A DNA stretch of 64,000 nucleotides from Apodospora peruviana. Lineage: Eukaryota > Ascomycota > Sordariomycetes > Sordariales > Lasiosphaeriaceae. Below are positions 35,591-46,636 of the stretch, piece by piece (position 1 is the stretch's first letter; each line of letters begins with the position of its first letter). A model generated the notes under the pieces. It was not told where the DNA came from, made no database searches, and was given only the letters and a program-made list of their open reading frames with translations. The stretch spans positions 4,402,001 to 4,466,000 of the forward strand of contig JAUEDM010000004.1 of assembly GCA_033439685.1 (NCBI GenBank), read 5' to 3'. A program made the translations under genes and the position numbers.

Positions 35591-36410
35591 GGTGGTAGGG
35601 CGCCGTATTGGCAGACAGGGGATGAGTGAGCTGTGCTCCAAAAAAATCAAAATGCTGTGTCGTCTATTTCGAACCTGATTGGATGATGACTGTTATCCGA
35701 ACACTGAGATTATTGAGAAGAGGCGCAAAGATGCAAGCAAGGCGCACGAGGAACTAGGCAATTTGTTTGGAACTATGTTTGTTTGGTGGTGGTCGCCACG
35801 GGAGACCGCAGAAAGTAACTGATGAAATAAGCAATCGTTGTGTGGCTGGCCAAGGTTCGTCCAATCTGTCTATGGTCTAGATGTTGAGACTGAGATTTGA
35901 TGGCCATTTTGACATCGTAGAAAAAGAATTTCTTTTGGCCGTGGGGGTCTTGAGCCTGGCAAGCAAGTTGTTCTTTCCTAAGGAGATATTTTGACCATGA
36001 CCTGCCTCGGCCCGGTCCGATTATCGCATCTGCCGTCTGCCGTAGGAAGGTACCATAATAGGCCCTTCCGTCTCGGCATACAACAGTTTCTTCCGGACGA
36101 GACTTGTGTTCTTTCTCACTGGCACTCCCGAACCGGTCGAAGAGGCACCTCACTGTGGATTTGAAGCCATCGCCGCCTTGGACAACGCTTCCCCAGTTCC
36201 AGAAACATCGGAAGTGCTGGCAGTACAGGAATTTCTGCAGGAAATAAACGAAAATCCCGAGGTCCAAATGCCTGCCTACCATTTAACTTGTCAGAAATGC
36301 GCGCAGACGTCGTTTTAAAGTTATGGTTCCCATCTCATCTCATCTATATATGTCGGATGATTCTCCAAGGATATCTCTTTCAGCTTCAGACTACCAAGCA
36401 AAATCAACGA
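35591..36410. other. Intergenic region between the GMC pseudogene and the MFS gene
   Basis: About 820 bp. A minus-strand frame of up to 169 codons (35773-36282) and a 70-codon plus frame overlap here, but neither matches a family I know and they oppose each other. I make no gene call. Confidence 0.45.
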
Positions 36411-38294
36411 CTATCCGCTCCCTTCTCCCTTCCTTCCTCCATCGATCGAGCTTTCAACCGGCGTATCGCTTGGAGCCACGGAGGCCGGACCATCAGCCAC
36501 ATCCTGTCTTGAGTCGGCAGTGTGGGTGTGACCTTGGGTTCCCAGCCTAACAAATGGCAGAAACAGAAAACTGCTCGCACTCAGTCCAAGCGAGACCTGG
36601 AACGCCTTCGTGTACGGCAACATCGGATCCATGATCGCCTCTGGCGTCCCCGCAACCGAACTGAAGACGGCAGTCGACATCCCAAGGGCAACAGCACTCC
36701 CCAGCCTAAAAATGGTGTTGAAAATCCCGCCTGCCAGCGCTTGTTGATGAGATGGTAATGACTGCATGACGTACATCTAATTGTAGCGTCAATAATCATT
36801 ATGACCAAATCAGTTGGGAAGAAGAAAACTCACATTCGCGACGTTAAATTGGAAGTCCGCCCCAACCACGCTGAGGATCAGAGACGGAAACACAAACGCC
36901 CAGTACACGCTATCGGGCTTCATCAACGACAGCAGCACTTGCGATGTGACGTAACAGACCGAGCCCACCACCAGAAGCAGGGTGTTGTTGATCCGGTGCA
37001 GGACTGAGCCGGCAATGATATTGTATATCAGCCCCGCGATCGCTTGTGGAAGTAAATGGACAGCGACTTGGAGGGCTGAGAGCTTTTGGAGCTCCTGCAT
37101 GAAGAACGACAGCCAGAACTGGGACGAGATGAAGGCCATGAAACCGGGAAGACAGGCCAGGATAATCTGCGATTCAGTTAGACTCTGCTACTTCGTTCTG
37201 GCTGTCCCAGAGAACACTTACAAAGGTAAAGTTCCGGTCTTTCCAGATATGTGGTGGCATCAACGGCGTGGGATAGATCCGTTCCCAGAACACAAACAGG
37301 ACAAGAAGTAATATCCCGACGACCAGCATGGCGATAACCTGTGGTGCGTTCCAGCCATCGACCGGTCCAAGACTGATTCATGTGTGGTCAGCTCTGACAT
37401 TCGTCGTTTCAACATGACCGACAAGAAAGAGACTCACGTTATAGCGGCCGTCAGCAGTCCAGTCCCAAATATAGTTAGAACGGTACCAACAGAGTCGAAA
37501 GTCTTGACAAACTTTTTGAGCCTTTCCTTCACCGGCTGGTCGTGCGGATACGCCTCAACTTTCGGGATTGTCCATATCGCCAACACCGTAAACACCGCCC
37601 AGAGTATCGCAATCAGAATATATGCAGCCCGCCAATTAAATATGCGCGTAGCAATACCAGACAAAATACTCCCAAACACAAAGCCCAGCGGGTTACCCGC
37701 GCTGAACGCCGAGAAAGCCAGGTTCTTCCTTTTTGAAGGGCGGTCATACGCCGCACCCATGATACCGATCGCAGGCGGAACAACCATGGCGCTGCAGACA
37801 CCCAATATCCCGCAGACGATATCCATCCAGAAGGGGTTCTGCGCAAACGAGACGAGGAGCACGAACGCGCTGAAGGAGCCCATCCCCGTAGTGAAGACCA
37901 CCTTGCGTCCAAGAAGGTCAGCCAGTTGGCCGAGCCCGAGCTGGAACGCGCCGGCCGTTAGAGCGGTCGACGCCGTGATCCACGTGATTTGGCCCTGCGT
38001 CATACCCAGGTCCCGGCCGATGGATGCCGTGATGATGGAGCTCGCGCCTTGAAGAAAGGAGTTGGCGGCTGTTGCGTTGGTGGCCTGGAAGACGAAGGCG
38101 ATCTCTTGGAAGGTATTCTTGAAGCATGCTGGCCGTTCTCCAAAGGGGGTTTTGGTTTTGGGGACCTCGACTGAGGGCTCGTCTACTTGACCGACTGGCT
38201 CGTCTTGTGAACTAAGATCTTGAGGTGATCCATCGCTGCCTTGTCCTCGCGATGATGACGAGGGTGCCGTCCTTTTTTCCGGATCTTCAAACAT
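36411..38294 (-). CDS. MFS transporter, DHA2-like (Atr1/boron-exporter type)
   Basis: Four exons, 37438-38294, 37222-37372, 36834-37166 and 36411-36776, encode 568 residues, with consistent phases and introns starting GTGAGT, GTAAGT and GTGAGT. Residues 1-60 are polar and cytoplasmic. MFS motif A appears as GQLADLLGRK around 122-131, followed by the block PPAIGIMGAAYDRPSKRKN and FSAGNPLGFVFGSILSG, characteristic of fungal drug:H+ antiporters of the Atr1 (aminotriazole resistance)/boron exporter group. The hydrophobic segments would fit about 13-14 membrane spans. The last 45 residues form a polar tail. It is probably a plasma membrane exporter; its substrate cannot be predicted. Its neighbour on the same strand is the decayed GMC oxidoreductase, so the pair may be the remains of a small metabolic cluster. 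Confidence 0.9.
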
Positions 38295-39358
38295 GGCTAC
38301 TGCTCATCAACATCACTAGAATCTGACAAAAACACAGAAAGGGGTGAAATCGAGGGAAAAAAGATTGATTAGATCAAGTATAGTGATAAGCTCATTTATT
38401 GATGGCGCGACAGAATACGGCATGTTGGACACTAGTGTGCTTTGGGAGTAGGAGGTCTGGACCGTAATACCCTGGATCAACGTGGGATTGGTTCCCTACT
38501 GTAACAGAACCCTGGTACGGATACAGACCTCGTTGACGAGAGTCAAGTACAGTGGTTACTATTGCTTGCTGCAGTTCGCGTTTGTAATCTGACAAATACA
38601 ACTTGGACGAAGAACACGGAGAAATCGAGTCTGCATGGAGAAGATATATATGCCTCGTTTGGTTCAGATGTGATATTCAGGGGGTTTCTACTCACTCAAC
38701 CCTAACCCACCTGGACTCTGAACTTCAGTTGAAGGCGACCTCGGACTTAAAACTTGACTGGGGTTTATTAATTAAGCTATTTATTCGGACGAAAACTTCG
38801 TAAAGCTGATAAACTCGGACGAAACGACCGTTGCTGACAAACAGGTACAGCGACAACGACGACCCCTAACCGCATATATGCGGATACCCACCTTATCTAC
38901 CTAGGTATCTCAGCCTAGTTTGTTTCAGCGGCGCAACAGCTTAGAGCAGGCGATGAATGCATTTACATACGGGATCAAGGTCCATCATCACAGGATAGGT
39001 GCATACATAGCAAGGCTGGCTCACTTACGTGTTATATTACATCGCATCTGGTAAGCGTTGTCCGTATATATTCTGTATAGGTATATCGAGATCTCAAGCA
39101 GATCAAGCGTGATGTGGTTACCTACCTTAGATTTATCGTTTCACAACACCTCTGTCTCTTCCTGTCCAGATTTATATCTATGCATATATCTATCAACGTA
39201 GAGGTATCGGAATCTACCTGACATACCCGTACATATCGGTACCTAACCGTGTATGTGTGTGTCCGTCATAGGGTGGTACCACATTATCATAAGTTTACCG
39301 TATAATGATCAGCCTGTCCGTCCTCCTTTCATAACTAGAACATCACGGTCCTCCTACC
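38295..39358. other. Intergenic region upstream of the MFS gene
   Basis: About 1.06 kb with AT-rich patches and several TACCTAGGTA-like short motifs. It should contain the promoter of the MFS gene; nothing else is visible. Confidence 0.5.
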
Positions 39359-39490
39359 ACATACGACCATATTCCCTAAATAGTCAGGATCCCGTCCGCT
39401 CTCTCCCATAGATAAATAAGCCACTGATCGCCAGACTACCAGTAGTTGGGTCGGTGACGACCAACGAATCAATCCCTGGCGCTTGTATAT
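39359..39490 (+). rRNA. Dispersed 5S rRNA gene (divergent, possibly a pseudogene)
   Basis: The segment starts ACATACGACCATA, contains CCCGTCCGCTC, AAGCCACTGA and the highly conserved AGTAGTTGGGTCGGTGACGA followed by CCAACGAATC, and ends CTTGTATAT, which pairs with the 5' end (one mismatch). These are the landmarks of Neurospora-type 5S rRNA in correct order and spacing. At about 132 nt it is some 12 nt longer than the usual 118-120; extra bases lie in the CTCTCTCCCATAGATAAATAAG part and near AATCAATCCC. TTTT directly follows and further T runs come within 30 bp, suitable for Pol III termination. Filamentous ascomycetes carry 5S genes singly through the genome, as here. Whether this copy is functional cannot be decided by eye. 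Confidence 0.78.
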
Positions 39491-40477
39491 TTTGTTTCTC
39501 TTTCTTTTTTTCCTTTTTTTACTCGAGGGGTTTGTGCCTGCCTTGCCTGCCTGCCTGCCTTGTGTGTTCCCGGCTTGAGTGTTGATCGTTTCCGACCGGT
39601 CTGTATGTAGGTAGAGGAGAAGGAAGGCAAAGATAAAACGAAGACGGGGATGCATCGGATAGAGTAGAAGGAAAAATTCCCGGATCCAAATGGATGGATG
39701 GGATCAAAAACGTTTCATTTTCCCCAGTTGTCCGTCCCACCGTCCGTTCCTCGCAACTCAAACCTTGGGTGGGCATGGCATGCATAAACCGAGATTGTAG
39801 ACCTCATTTCACAACAAAGCCAAGACCTTATTCCGACAGGAACTGTCTGTCTGTATTGGTCAGTCGGTCTGATAAACCGGCGGATTGGATAATATCAAAA
39901 CGATAAAGAGAGAGCCAGCCGGATTTCTTCAGGCTAACAAAGAAACAACAACACATACAGCGAAAAGTGTGGTAAGGTCCCCCTAGGGAGGTAGGTAAAT
40001 ACTATGCTCATGCTCACACACACCAGCCAAACACAGTGCTGGTGGCGCAGAATAAACTTCAGTTGTAAAGCTGAACACTAAACGAGATACTAAAAGAAAG
40101 GATATCTGAGGTATCCCATACCCAGGTACGCAAATGCAGCAGCAGACCAGACCCATCAAAACCCCAAAAATTTCCGTCCCAAGTAAAGTCCCATGAAACG
40201 CCGGTATCCAGCCCCAGCCAGCCAAATTCAGATGAACCGACCCTACCCAAAACGCCTTTCATCCTGATATCAACCACCCGTAGATGTCAAAAGCCCCCCC
40301 AAGCCAAAACCAGACCAGATAATGCACCAATCGCCGCGCCATTCAAACCCAATAATTGAAATGCGAAACCGCAATGCAAAAACCAAATCACCACCTCCCC
40401 GTTCGTCCATGAAGGTTTCTTAAGGGCATCAGACATCATACAAGACATGTAACCCATGCAACAGAACCTTCTCGAAC
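39491..40477. other. Intergenic region
   Basis: About 990 bp between the 5S gene and the stop of the TMEM184-like gene. It begins with T-rich tracts and is otherwise unremarkable; no gene is visible. Confidence 0.5.
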
Positions 40478-40507
40478 CTATCTCGGAGGCCCTCCATAAC
40501 CCTGATC

Positions 40508-40544
<37 letters not shown>

Positions 40545-42413
40545 GGTTGTGATGGCCTACTATTCCCCCAAAGCGCCTCACCTATCCTCATCTGCGTCGA
40601 ATTCCTCGGGTTCGTTTGTTGCTGCTGCCCTTGCTGCGCATACATCTGTTGATACTGCTGCTGTTGCTGCTGCGGATGATACGTATCCTGCCTGCTCCCC
40701 TGCCTCGACCAGCCGCCCAACGACTCCTCGTCCACCGTCGACAACGATTCGCGTTTGTGCTGGTGCTGCGCCGGATGTGTCTGGGGCATATCCACCACAA
40801 CATAGTCGCTAGGCGGGCTCGGCATGCCCGCACTGCCACTACTATTGCTGCGACCATCGTACTGCTGCTGCGCGTGATGCTGATCTTGGTAGTAAGGGCT
40901 GCTCGATGCCGCGGCGGCGGCGGGAGGTGATGATGTCTGATGCAGAGGATTCGGCTGTGCGTTCTGGATGAGACCGGCACGTTCCTCTTTGGTCTGCGTC
41001 GGCATCATGCCCATCTGGTCGCGCCCGTACCGGCTGGCGCGGAATTGGGTAGCTATCGGGAGATGAGCTGTGCTGGTGTTGCCGCCCGCCTGCGACATGC
41101 CAAAATTTTCTGCATGACCATTGTCACCTCCGTTGCCTTTGTAGCTCAGGTCGTCCATATCGACGGCGGTTGCGCTGTCCTTGCGCGGCGCCTGGTAGCT
41201 GACGTCGTGGTGGCGGTGCTTAACCCCCACAAAAAGCCAGCGCATGCCGCGGCCGAAGCCCTTGACCACGTCCCAGATAAAGACGGCGTCCCAGAGGGCG
41301 CGGAAGCCGAGGAAGCCGCCCTGTTTCGGCGCGCCATTGTTCTTGGGCAGGTAGCCTCGGTATGGGAAGGCCCAGAGGTGCAGCACGGCGAAGCAGGCCA
41401 TCTCGAAGCAGAGAAGGAGGGAGGGTATGCCGACTTTGATGTCCGGGTAGGCGAGGACCTGGTTGGGGTGCACCAAATTAAGTGTGCTGGTGCCAACGCT
41501 GATAGCCATGGATTGCCAGAAGGAAAGGAAGATGACCAATTTGATGGCAAGGACCTTGAGGAATGGTTGGTTGGGTTTGAGCTGCTCTGTGTTGCGCAGC
41601 TGAACGTAGAATTGGATCACGCAGTACATGGCGATGGTCACGGCCACTGACTGAACAACGACAATCTACAACACATTGTGTCAGTACATACGGTAACGTT
41701 CAGAGAGCATAAAGTAGACGTACCCAGATATGACTAAAAACCGGACTGTTGGAACTCTCGCAGTAGCGCCCAAAGTACTGCGTGACCACAGCAGCAATAG
41801 TCATGGCGACGCGGATGAAGCAGTAATGGTAGATACCGATCCAAATAATATTAAACCACGTCAAGCCGCTCCTCGGCGTGCGCCAGGGCCCGCGCTGGCC
41901 GCCGCAGCACTTGGCAAACCAGTTAAGAGGCCATACCCACGGCGCAATGGGGCTCATGTTGCGAAAGTACTCCTTTTGATCATGTAGGTCAGGCTTCATG
42001 TAATGGCACAGGAGCGAGAAGAAGGACGATATGGCGAACGCCTCGTAGCAGTCGCATATGACCTGGAAGTAAATAGCGTGCCAGTAAAAGCGAATCATCA
42101 GGAAGGACGAGGCGGCGTAGACCGGGACCATGAAGAGGATGCGCATGATCTGCTTCTGCTCGCCGGGGACAGTGTAGTGCGTCGCGTGCATCATGATGAG
42201 ATACAAGCTCAGGATAATGGCTACCAGCGCCGATGCGCCTCCTATGATGAGGGCCAGCTGGTGGAAGGTGAGGGTGCCGGCGATCGGGATTTCGCTGTCT
42301 GGGAGGACTGTCGCATTTGCTATCTGTCAGTGACGTCGTCGGCGCATTGGAGAAAAGAAGAGGGACATACTCCGCAGCTCCTCCAGCGTGGAGTTGCAAG
42401 TAAAGTTGACCAT
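40478..42413 (-). CDS. TMEM184/OST-alpha (DUF300) seven-pass membrane protein
   Basis: Three exons, 42371-42413, 41724-42319 and 40478-41665, encode 608 residues. The first intron uses GTATGT and acceptor GATAG, giving the N-terminus MVNFTCNSTLEELRTNATVL with two N-glycosylation sites, so the N-terminus is probably lumenal or extracellular. The conserved core includes LYLIMMHATHYTVPGEQKQI, RILFMVPVYAASSFL, YFQVICDCYEAFAISSFFSL, and later YVQLRNTEQLKPNQPFLKVL and KLVIFLSFWQ. Proteins of this family (TMEM184, plant LAZ1) sit in plasma or endolysosomal membranes and are linked to transport or vacuolar integrity; the exact role is unknown. The C-terminal 240 residues are cytoplasmic and disordered, rich in Gln, Ser and Pro, and end with a polyglutamine run encoded mostly by (CAA)12 at 40508-40543. 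Confidence 0.9.
40508..40543 (-). repeat. (CAA)12 microsatellite coding polyglutamine
   Basis: Twelve perfect TTG units on the plus strand, read as CAA codons in the TMEM184-like gene. Pure repeats of this kind usually vary in length between strains. Confidence 0.95.
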
Positions 42414-45258
42414 GATTTCGGGTCTCTGCCTCGAGGGGCTCGTTTCGTTTCGGTTAAGTTCGTTCAACGGTATAGATGGACGGCATTCGCAATGTTCTGT
42501 CGTCGTGGTTGTCGTTCGTCGGCTTTCTCCTCGACCCTCGTTGTGTTCCCCCCGTGCGACCTTTCCAATCACAAATATCCCCGAGATGTGTTTGACGTCC
42601 AAGAAATGCAACGGCGAGGTATGCCGGTCGGTGTGTGCCGGTCGTGTTGGTCGCAGAGTCGAAACTGACGATATTAAGAGTGCCTCTCAGTCATGAGGTT
42701 GTTGGTTCGACCAAGGCGACGCCCGCACTTTAGAAAGCCTCATTGTAAAGAGGGTGGGCGGTCACGTTTGATGTGCACCCAGGGTCCTCCAACTGCGCAC
42801 CGCAAAGCCGCTGCATGGAAATTGCAAGGTGCCAGCTCGGAGCATGTGGCACCCCACAATCAACGCACTCCCGTACCTGGGGGAGTGCCTGGGCAGTGCC
42901 CTGCGGTGGTTGGTGATGCGCTGGGCTTGGGCAGCTAAGCCACTTCCTTCACTTCTAAAGTGCGCTAAGCATTTCAGCCAAGCAAAAGCCAAGCACTTGA
43001 GGCTCAGGAGGTCCCGCCAATGGCCGCCCATTTTGAGTCCTGTTTCATCTCATTGGACCTGGGCAGTCTTTTCCCAGTTGGTGGTGGTTGTGGTGACGTG
43101 CTTACCTCACCTTTCAAAAACGAATATAAAAATGATCGCAGTGCCTCCCGTCTGACGGGTTGATCCGTTGTTAGATAGGTTGTTCCCGCGGACGGCTGTC
43201 TTTGTTTCTTTGTCCTGCTTGGACGAGGACGCCCGGCACGGACCTTTGACGAACGAACAACCGATGGAAGCTTTTAGCTCGCATCCTGCCGTCAAGGAAG
43301 AAACAACTCATCTCGGACTTCGGGACGCAATACAAATTGGCTGACCATCCGCCGTACAATATCCATATGGCCGAGCAGAATGGAAGAATGGAAGGTAAAC
43401 ACCGACTTGTCCATCAGAAGACTTCATCAGTATTTATCTTCTCGTTGCTGTCCATAATGTCCAATTGGGCAATCCTTTTAAACATCTGACGAGGAGGAAA
43501 CAGCGGCCAGGCTGGAGTGGGTGAGGACCTGCAAAACCAAGATCCGCGCTAAGATGAAACCTTAGCGTCATTCTGGATTTTTTTTTCGCTGATCTTCTTC
43601 TTCACCTTGAATTCTCCGATGATACCCATCAACATCACGGCCGGCCTCCCGAGACTCCGTCGTGTGTGTCATTCAGGCCGGCCGCCTTCCGAATAGTATC
43701 GGTTGGACACACTTCGGCATAGTCAAACAAATGCAGATTTATTACTCAGAGCTGCCAGTGATGACTGGTCTGACGAGTATAAATGGTGTAATTAATTGAC
43801 CATCTTGGTAAGGTAGCCTTTATTACGAGTACGCGTATCCCTCTTCGTGGGTTACGCACGACCTTTATTCCGTAAAACCTCTCCTTACCCCCGCGTCAGT
43901 GGCTTGACAATCCCGTCACCTCTCCCAAAGTCTGCTTAGGTGTTCTCTACAGAGAAGAAGCTGCATATTCATTTACCTGGTATTCAAGCCTACAATTTGA
44001 TATCTCCGACTTTCAGTGCAGTTTGTGCAGTGCAGTCCAGGCAGCCAATTCCTTAGCGCCTCTGGCTGCAGTTGCATTTTACCCCTTTCCAGTTTTCCAC
44101 GTGTCACTCACCGGGGAGCCGGACAACCTCCAAGAAAACTTGGCATAGAAAAATATAGATCGGCCAGTCTTCAAACATGCCCCCTTTAAAAAGACTTTGG
44201 GCATTTACGTCAGTACTCATTAAACATATTCCGTAAACTTGGAACTTGGTACTATAGGCAAGAAAACCCGCGCGCGAATGCAGATATGCGGCTTGTTTCG
44301 TGGCACAGAAGCCGTTCAATGTCGGTGTGTGAGAGCGTTGCCCAGTTGGTGCCCCTGAGTGAAACTGGGCCAGCTACCAACATGTGCTACCTACCAACGA
44401 GAAGTTAGGTAAGCAGTATGTTGGTAAAAAAAAAAAACTGGACATGGCGCACGATGCCAACTGCCGATATAGCATACTCATGGACAGGACGTATTAGTGT
44501 TTGTTTACAAGAGAGAGCCCTTTGTCTTCAGGCAGCAACCGCAACGCAACAACCACAAAGGTTGGCATGCTGTGATAGGAAAACATATAGACCGTCCATT
44601 CAGACAAAGAGAAGGCATAGCACATGGATCGGCGAATGACCTTGTTGGTTGGGTATCCATTCATTCTCTCGCAACAGCCATGTAGAGGCGGCAAGCTACC
44701 TATAAGAACAGGACAAAGCTTCCATCGCACATGTTTCGGCGTCAGGTCCATCCTCCCCGATACCTATGTACAGTCCCGTCTTTGGTATCATTCGGTTCTG
44801 TTCCCCATACCGTATGATGAATCTTCAATGATTCCACTCGGGACGATGTGTCCCAGAGCTTCTCCTATTATCCCTGATTGTCGGTCCAAGACCCCTCCAG
44901 AAAAGAAAACGAAATAAAAAAAAAGGTCTAGTTCCCTGAAAGATAGTAGTAAGAAGTGAATATTAGGCAAAGACGAGATGTCCTCTCAGGGTCGATGGCC
45001 TCTCGCATGCATCCAATATCTCGCCCTGTTCTTGTCCATCCAGTTCCCACCCAACCCAAGCCAAAATCCAGCCTTTGATGGCTGTGCAAACTTTGTGGAA
45101 GAAACCCCTGTCTCCGAAACGCCGTGGTATCTCAAATGCAAAATGTGTGTAGAAGCAAAGCAAAGGTTTTTTTTCCCTCGGAGATGCAGCAGTTGTAGTT
45201 CGTGTACGTCATGAAAAAGTCGATCCATTGTCCAACCGTAAAGAAAGGAAAGGCGCTA
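42414..45258. other. Gene-poor intergenic region (about 2.8 kb)
   Basis: Contains the promoter of the TMEM184-like gene on the left and the 3' flank of the WSC gene on the right. Only short overlapping frames (up to about 110 codons) occur on both strands. No RNA gene or repeat array was recognised. Confidence 0.5.
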
Positions 45259-46636
45259 TCAATCATCGTCGGGGTCGGGGTTCGTGGCCCTCAATACTCT
45301 CCTCGAGTAGTCTTGGTGGTCTTGGAACGATCCAACCGTCTCACGACTCGTGTTGTGCGCCATAAAAACACCCTTGTGGTCGAGGCGCGGGTCGATTACC
45401 ATCAAGTGGCTGCGTCTCTTGCGCTCTGCTTCCCACCTGGCTTCGTCTGCCCCGCTTGACCCAGGGGCGAATCGGTTGTCCGACATCTCGCCGGTTGCGG
45501 GTGTCCCCATCATTCCTGACGCGCTGCCTTTCCCGCTCGAGAGGCCGAATGGAACATCGTTTTCGGCCGCTGCTCTCCTCCGCTTCACTATGAGGAACCA
45601 TAAGAAGAGGCCAGCGACCAAGAGACCGCCACCGACACCGACGCCTATCCCCACAGCTGCCGCGGTCGAAACACCACTGCTCTTACTGGAATCCGCCAGA
45701 GCAGAAGAACCGCTTCCTGTTGGTGAGGGCGTGGCGGTTACCGTTTTGACTTCTCCCCCAACGGTGACGGTTTGAACGACTGGGTCGGTATTCGTCGGGT
45801 CTTGGGTCTGTCCACGAAGTCAGCACACTAGACAAGCAAGCTAAACCAGAGACTGCGCCGCCGCTACGAAGGGGAGTATGAAACTATGGTGCATACAGGA
45901 GAAGTTGTAGGAGAATCGGACGTGGAGGAACTTGATTCAGAAACCAGGGTCACTGGAGGAGCCAGGGTCACTGGGGGAACCAGTGTCACCGTGTTCTGAA
46001 TCGTGCTCTGCACAGTCTCAGTCTCAATGGTCACAATGGCCTGGTTCCAAGACAGTTAAACATAACTGAACTCAAAACTTGTTCTCGCAGAAAGAAGCAT
46101 CGAGAAGAGCAAAGAAAATGGGAAACCCCGGCGGCACACGCTATCAAAGAGACTTACAGAAGAAGATGACGACGAGGTAGTTGGAGACTGTTCCTTGCCT
46201 CCGGCGGTCTTGGACGGTAGATGGTTTTTCGCGGCCAAGTACCCAAAGGTATCGGCTCCTCCGCACCAGTCGCTGGGATAACCGGGACAGGGGTTTGAGC
46301 AGTCATCGGCCGACTTCTCGTCCGCGGAATTGGGAACGATGTTAGAGCACCAACAGTTAAACCCCTGAACAATGGCCAGGGCGTATGTGCGTGTTATGGT
46401 GCAATTTTCGAAGCAGCGGCCTTCAGACTGGAAGTTACTGACGACTGTAGGTAGACGTATGTCAGTAAAGGCCACTCAGCACAGAACCAAGTATTCTGCT
46501 CACATGGATCCATCTCGGCCGTGTTGACGGTAGCGCAGTATGCCACTTCAATCGACGGTCCTTGGGCCGCCGCCGGCCGGAGAAAGAGGAAACATAAGGC
46601 GTATAGTAGATAGAAGGTGCTTCGTGAGGGAGCCAT
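45259..46636 (-). CDS. WSC-domain cell-wall stress sensor
   Basis: Four exons, 46504-46636, 46158-46444, 45897-46040 and 45259-45807, encode 370 residues with matching phases. Residues 1-24 are a signal peptide (LYALCFLFLRPAAA). The WSC domain covers about 30-125, with eight cysteines in YC, GRCFENC, NCWC, DDCSNPC and DWC, ending in GGADTFGYL. A Ser/Thr/Pro-rich stretch follows, which includes a short duplicated segment (VTLVPPVTLAPPVTLV) and is a likely O-mannosylated rod. One membrane span lies at about 237-262 (AAVGIGVGVGGGLLVAGLFL), then a basic stop-transfer (KRRR) and a cytoplasmic tail of about 105 residues. This is the architecture of Wsc1-type sensors that report cell-wall strain to Rho1 and the cell-wall-integrity MAP kinase pathway; that role is inferred from the family. 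Confidence 0.92.

Noticed and set aside
35773..36282. 169-codon minus-strand frame between the GMC pseudogene and the MFS gene
   Set aside because: Composition is not protein-like, and it overlaps an opposing frame; no domain was recognised.
42700..42715. GGTTCGACCAAGG resembling a tRNA T-loop
   Set aside because: No cloverleaf can be drawn around it.
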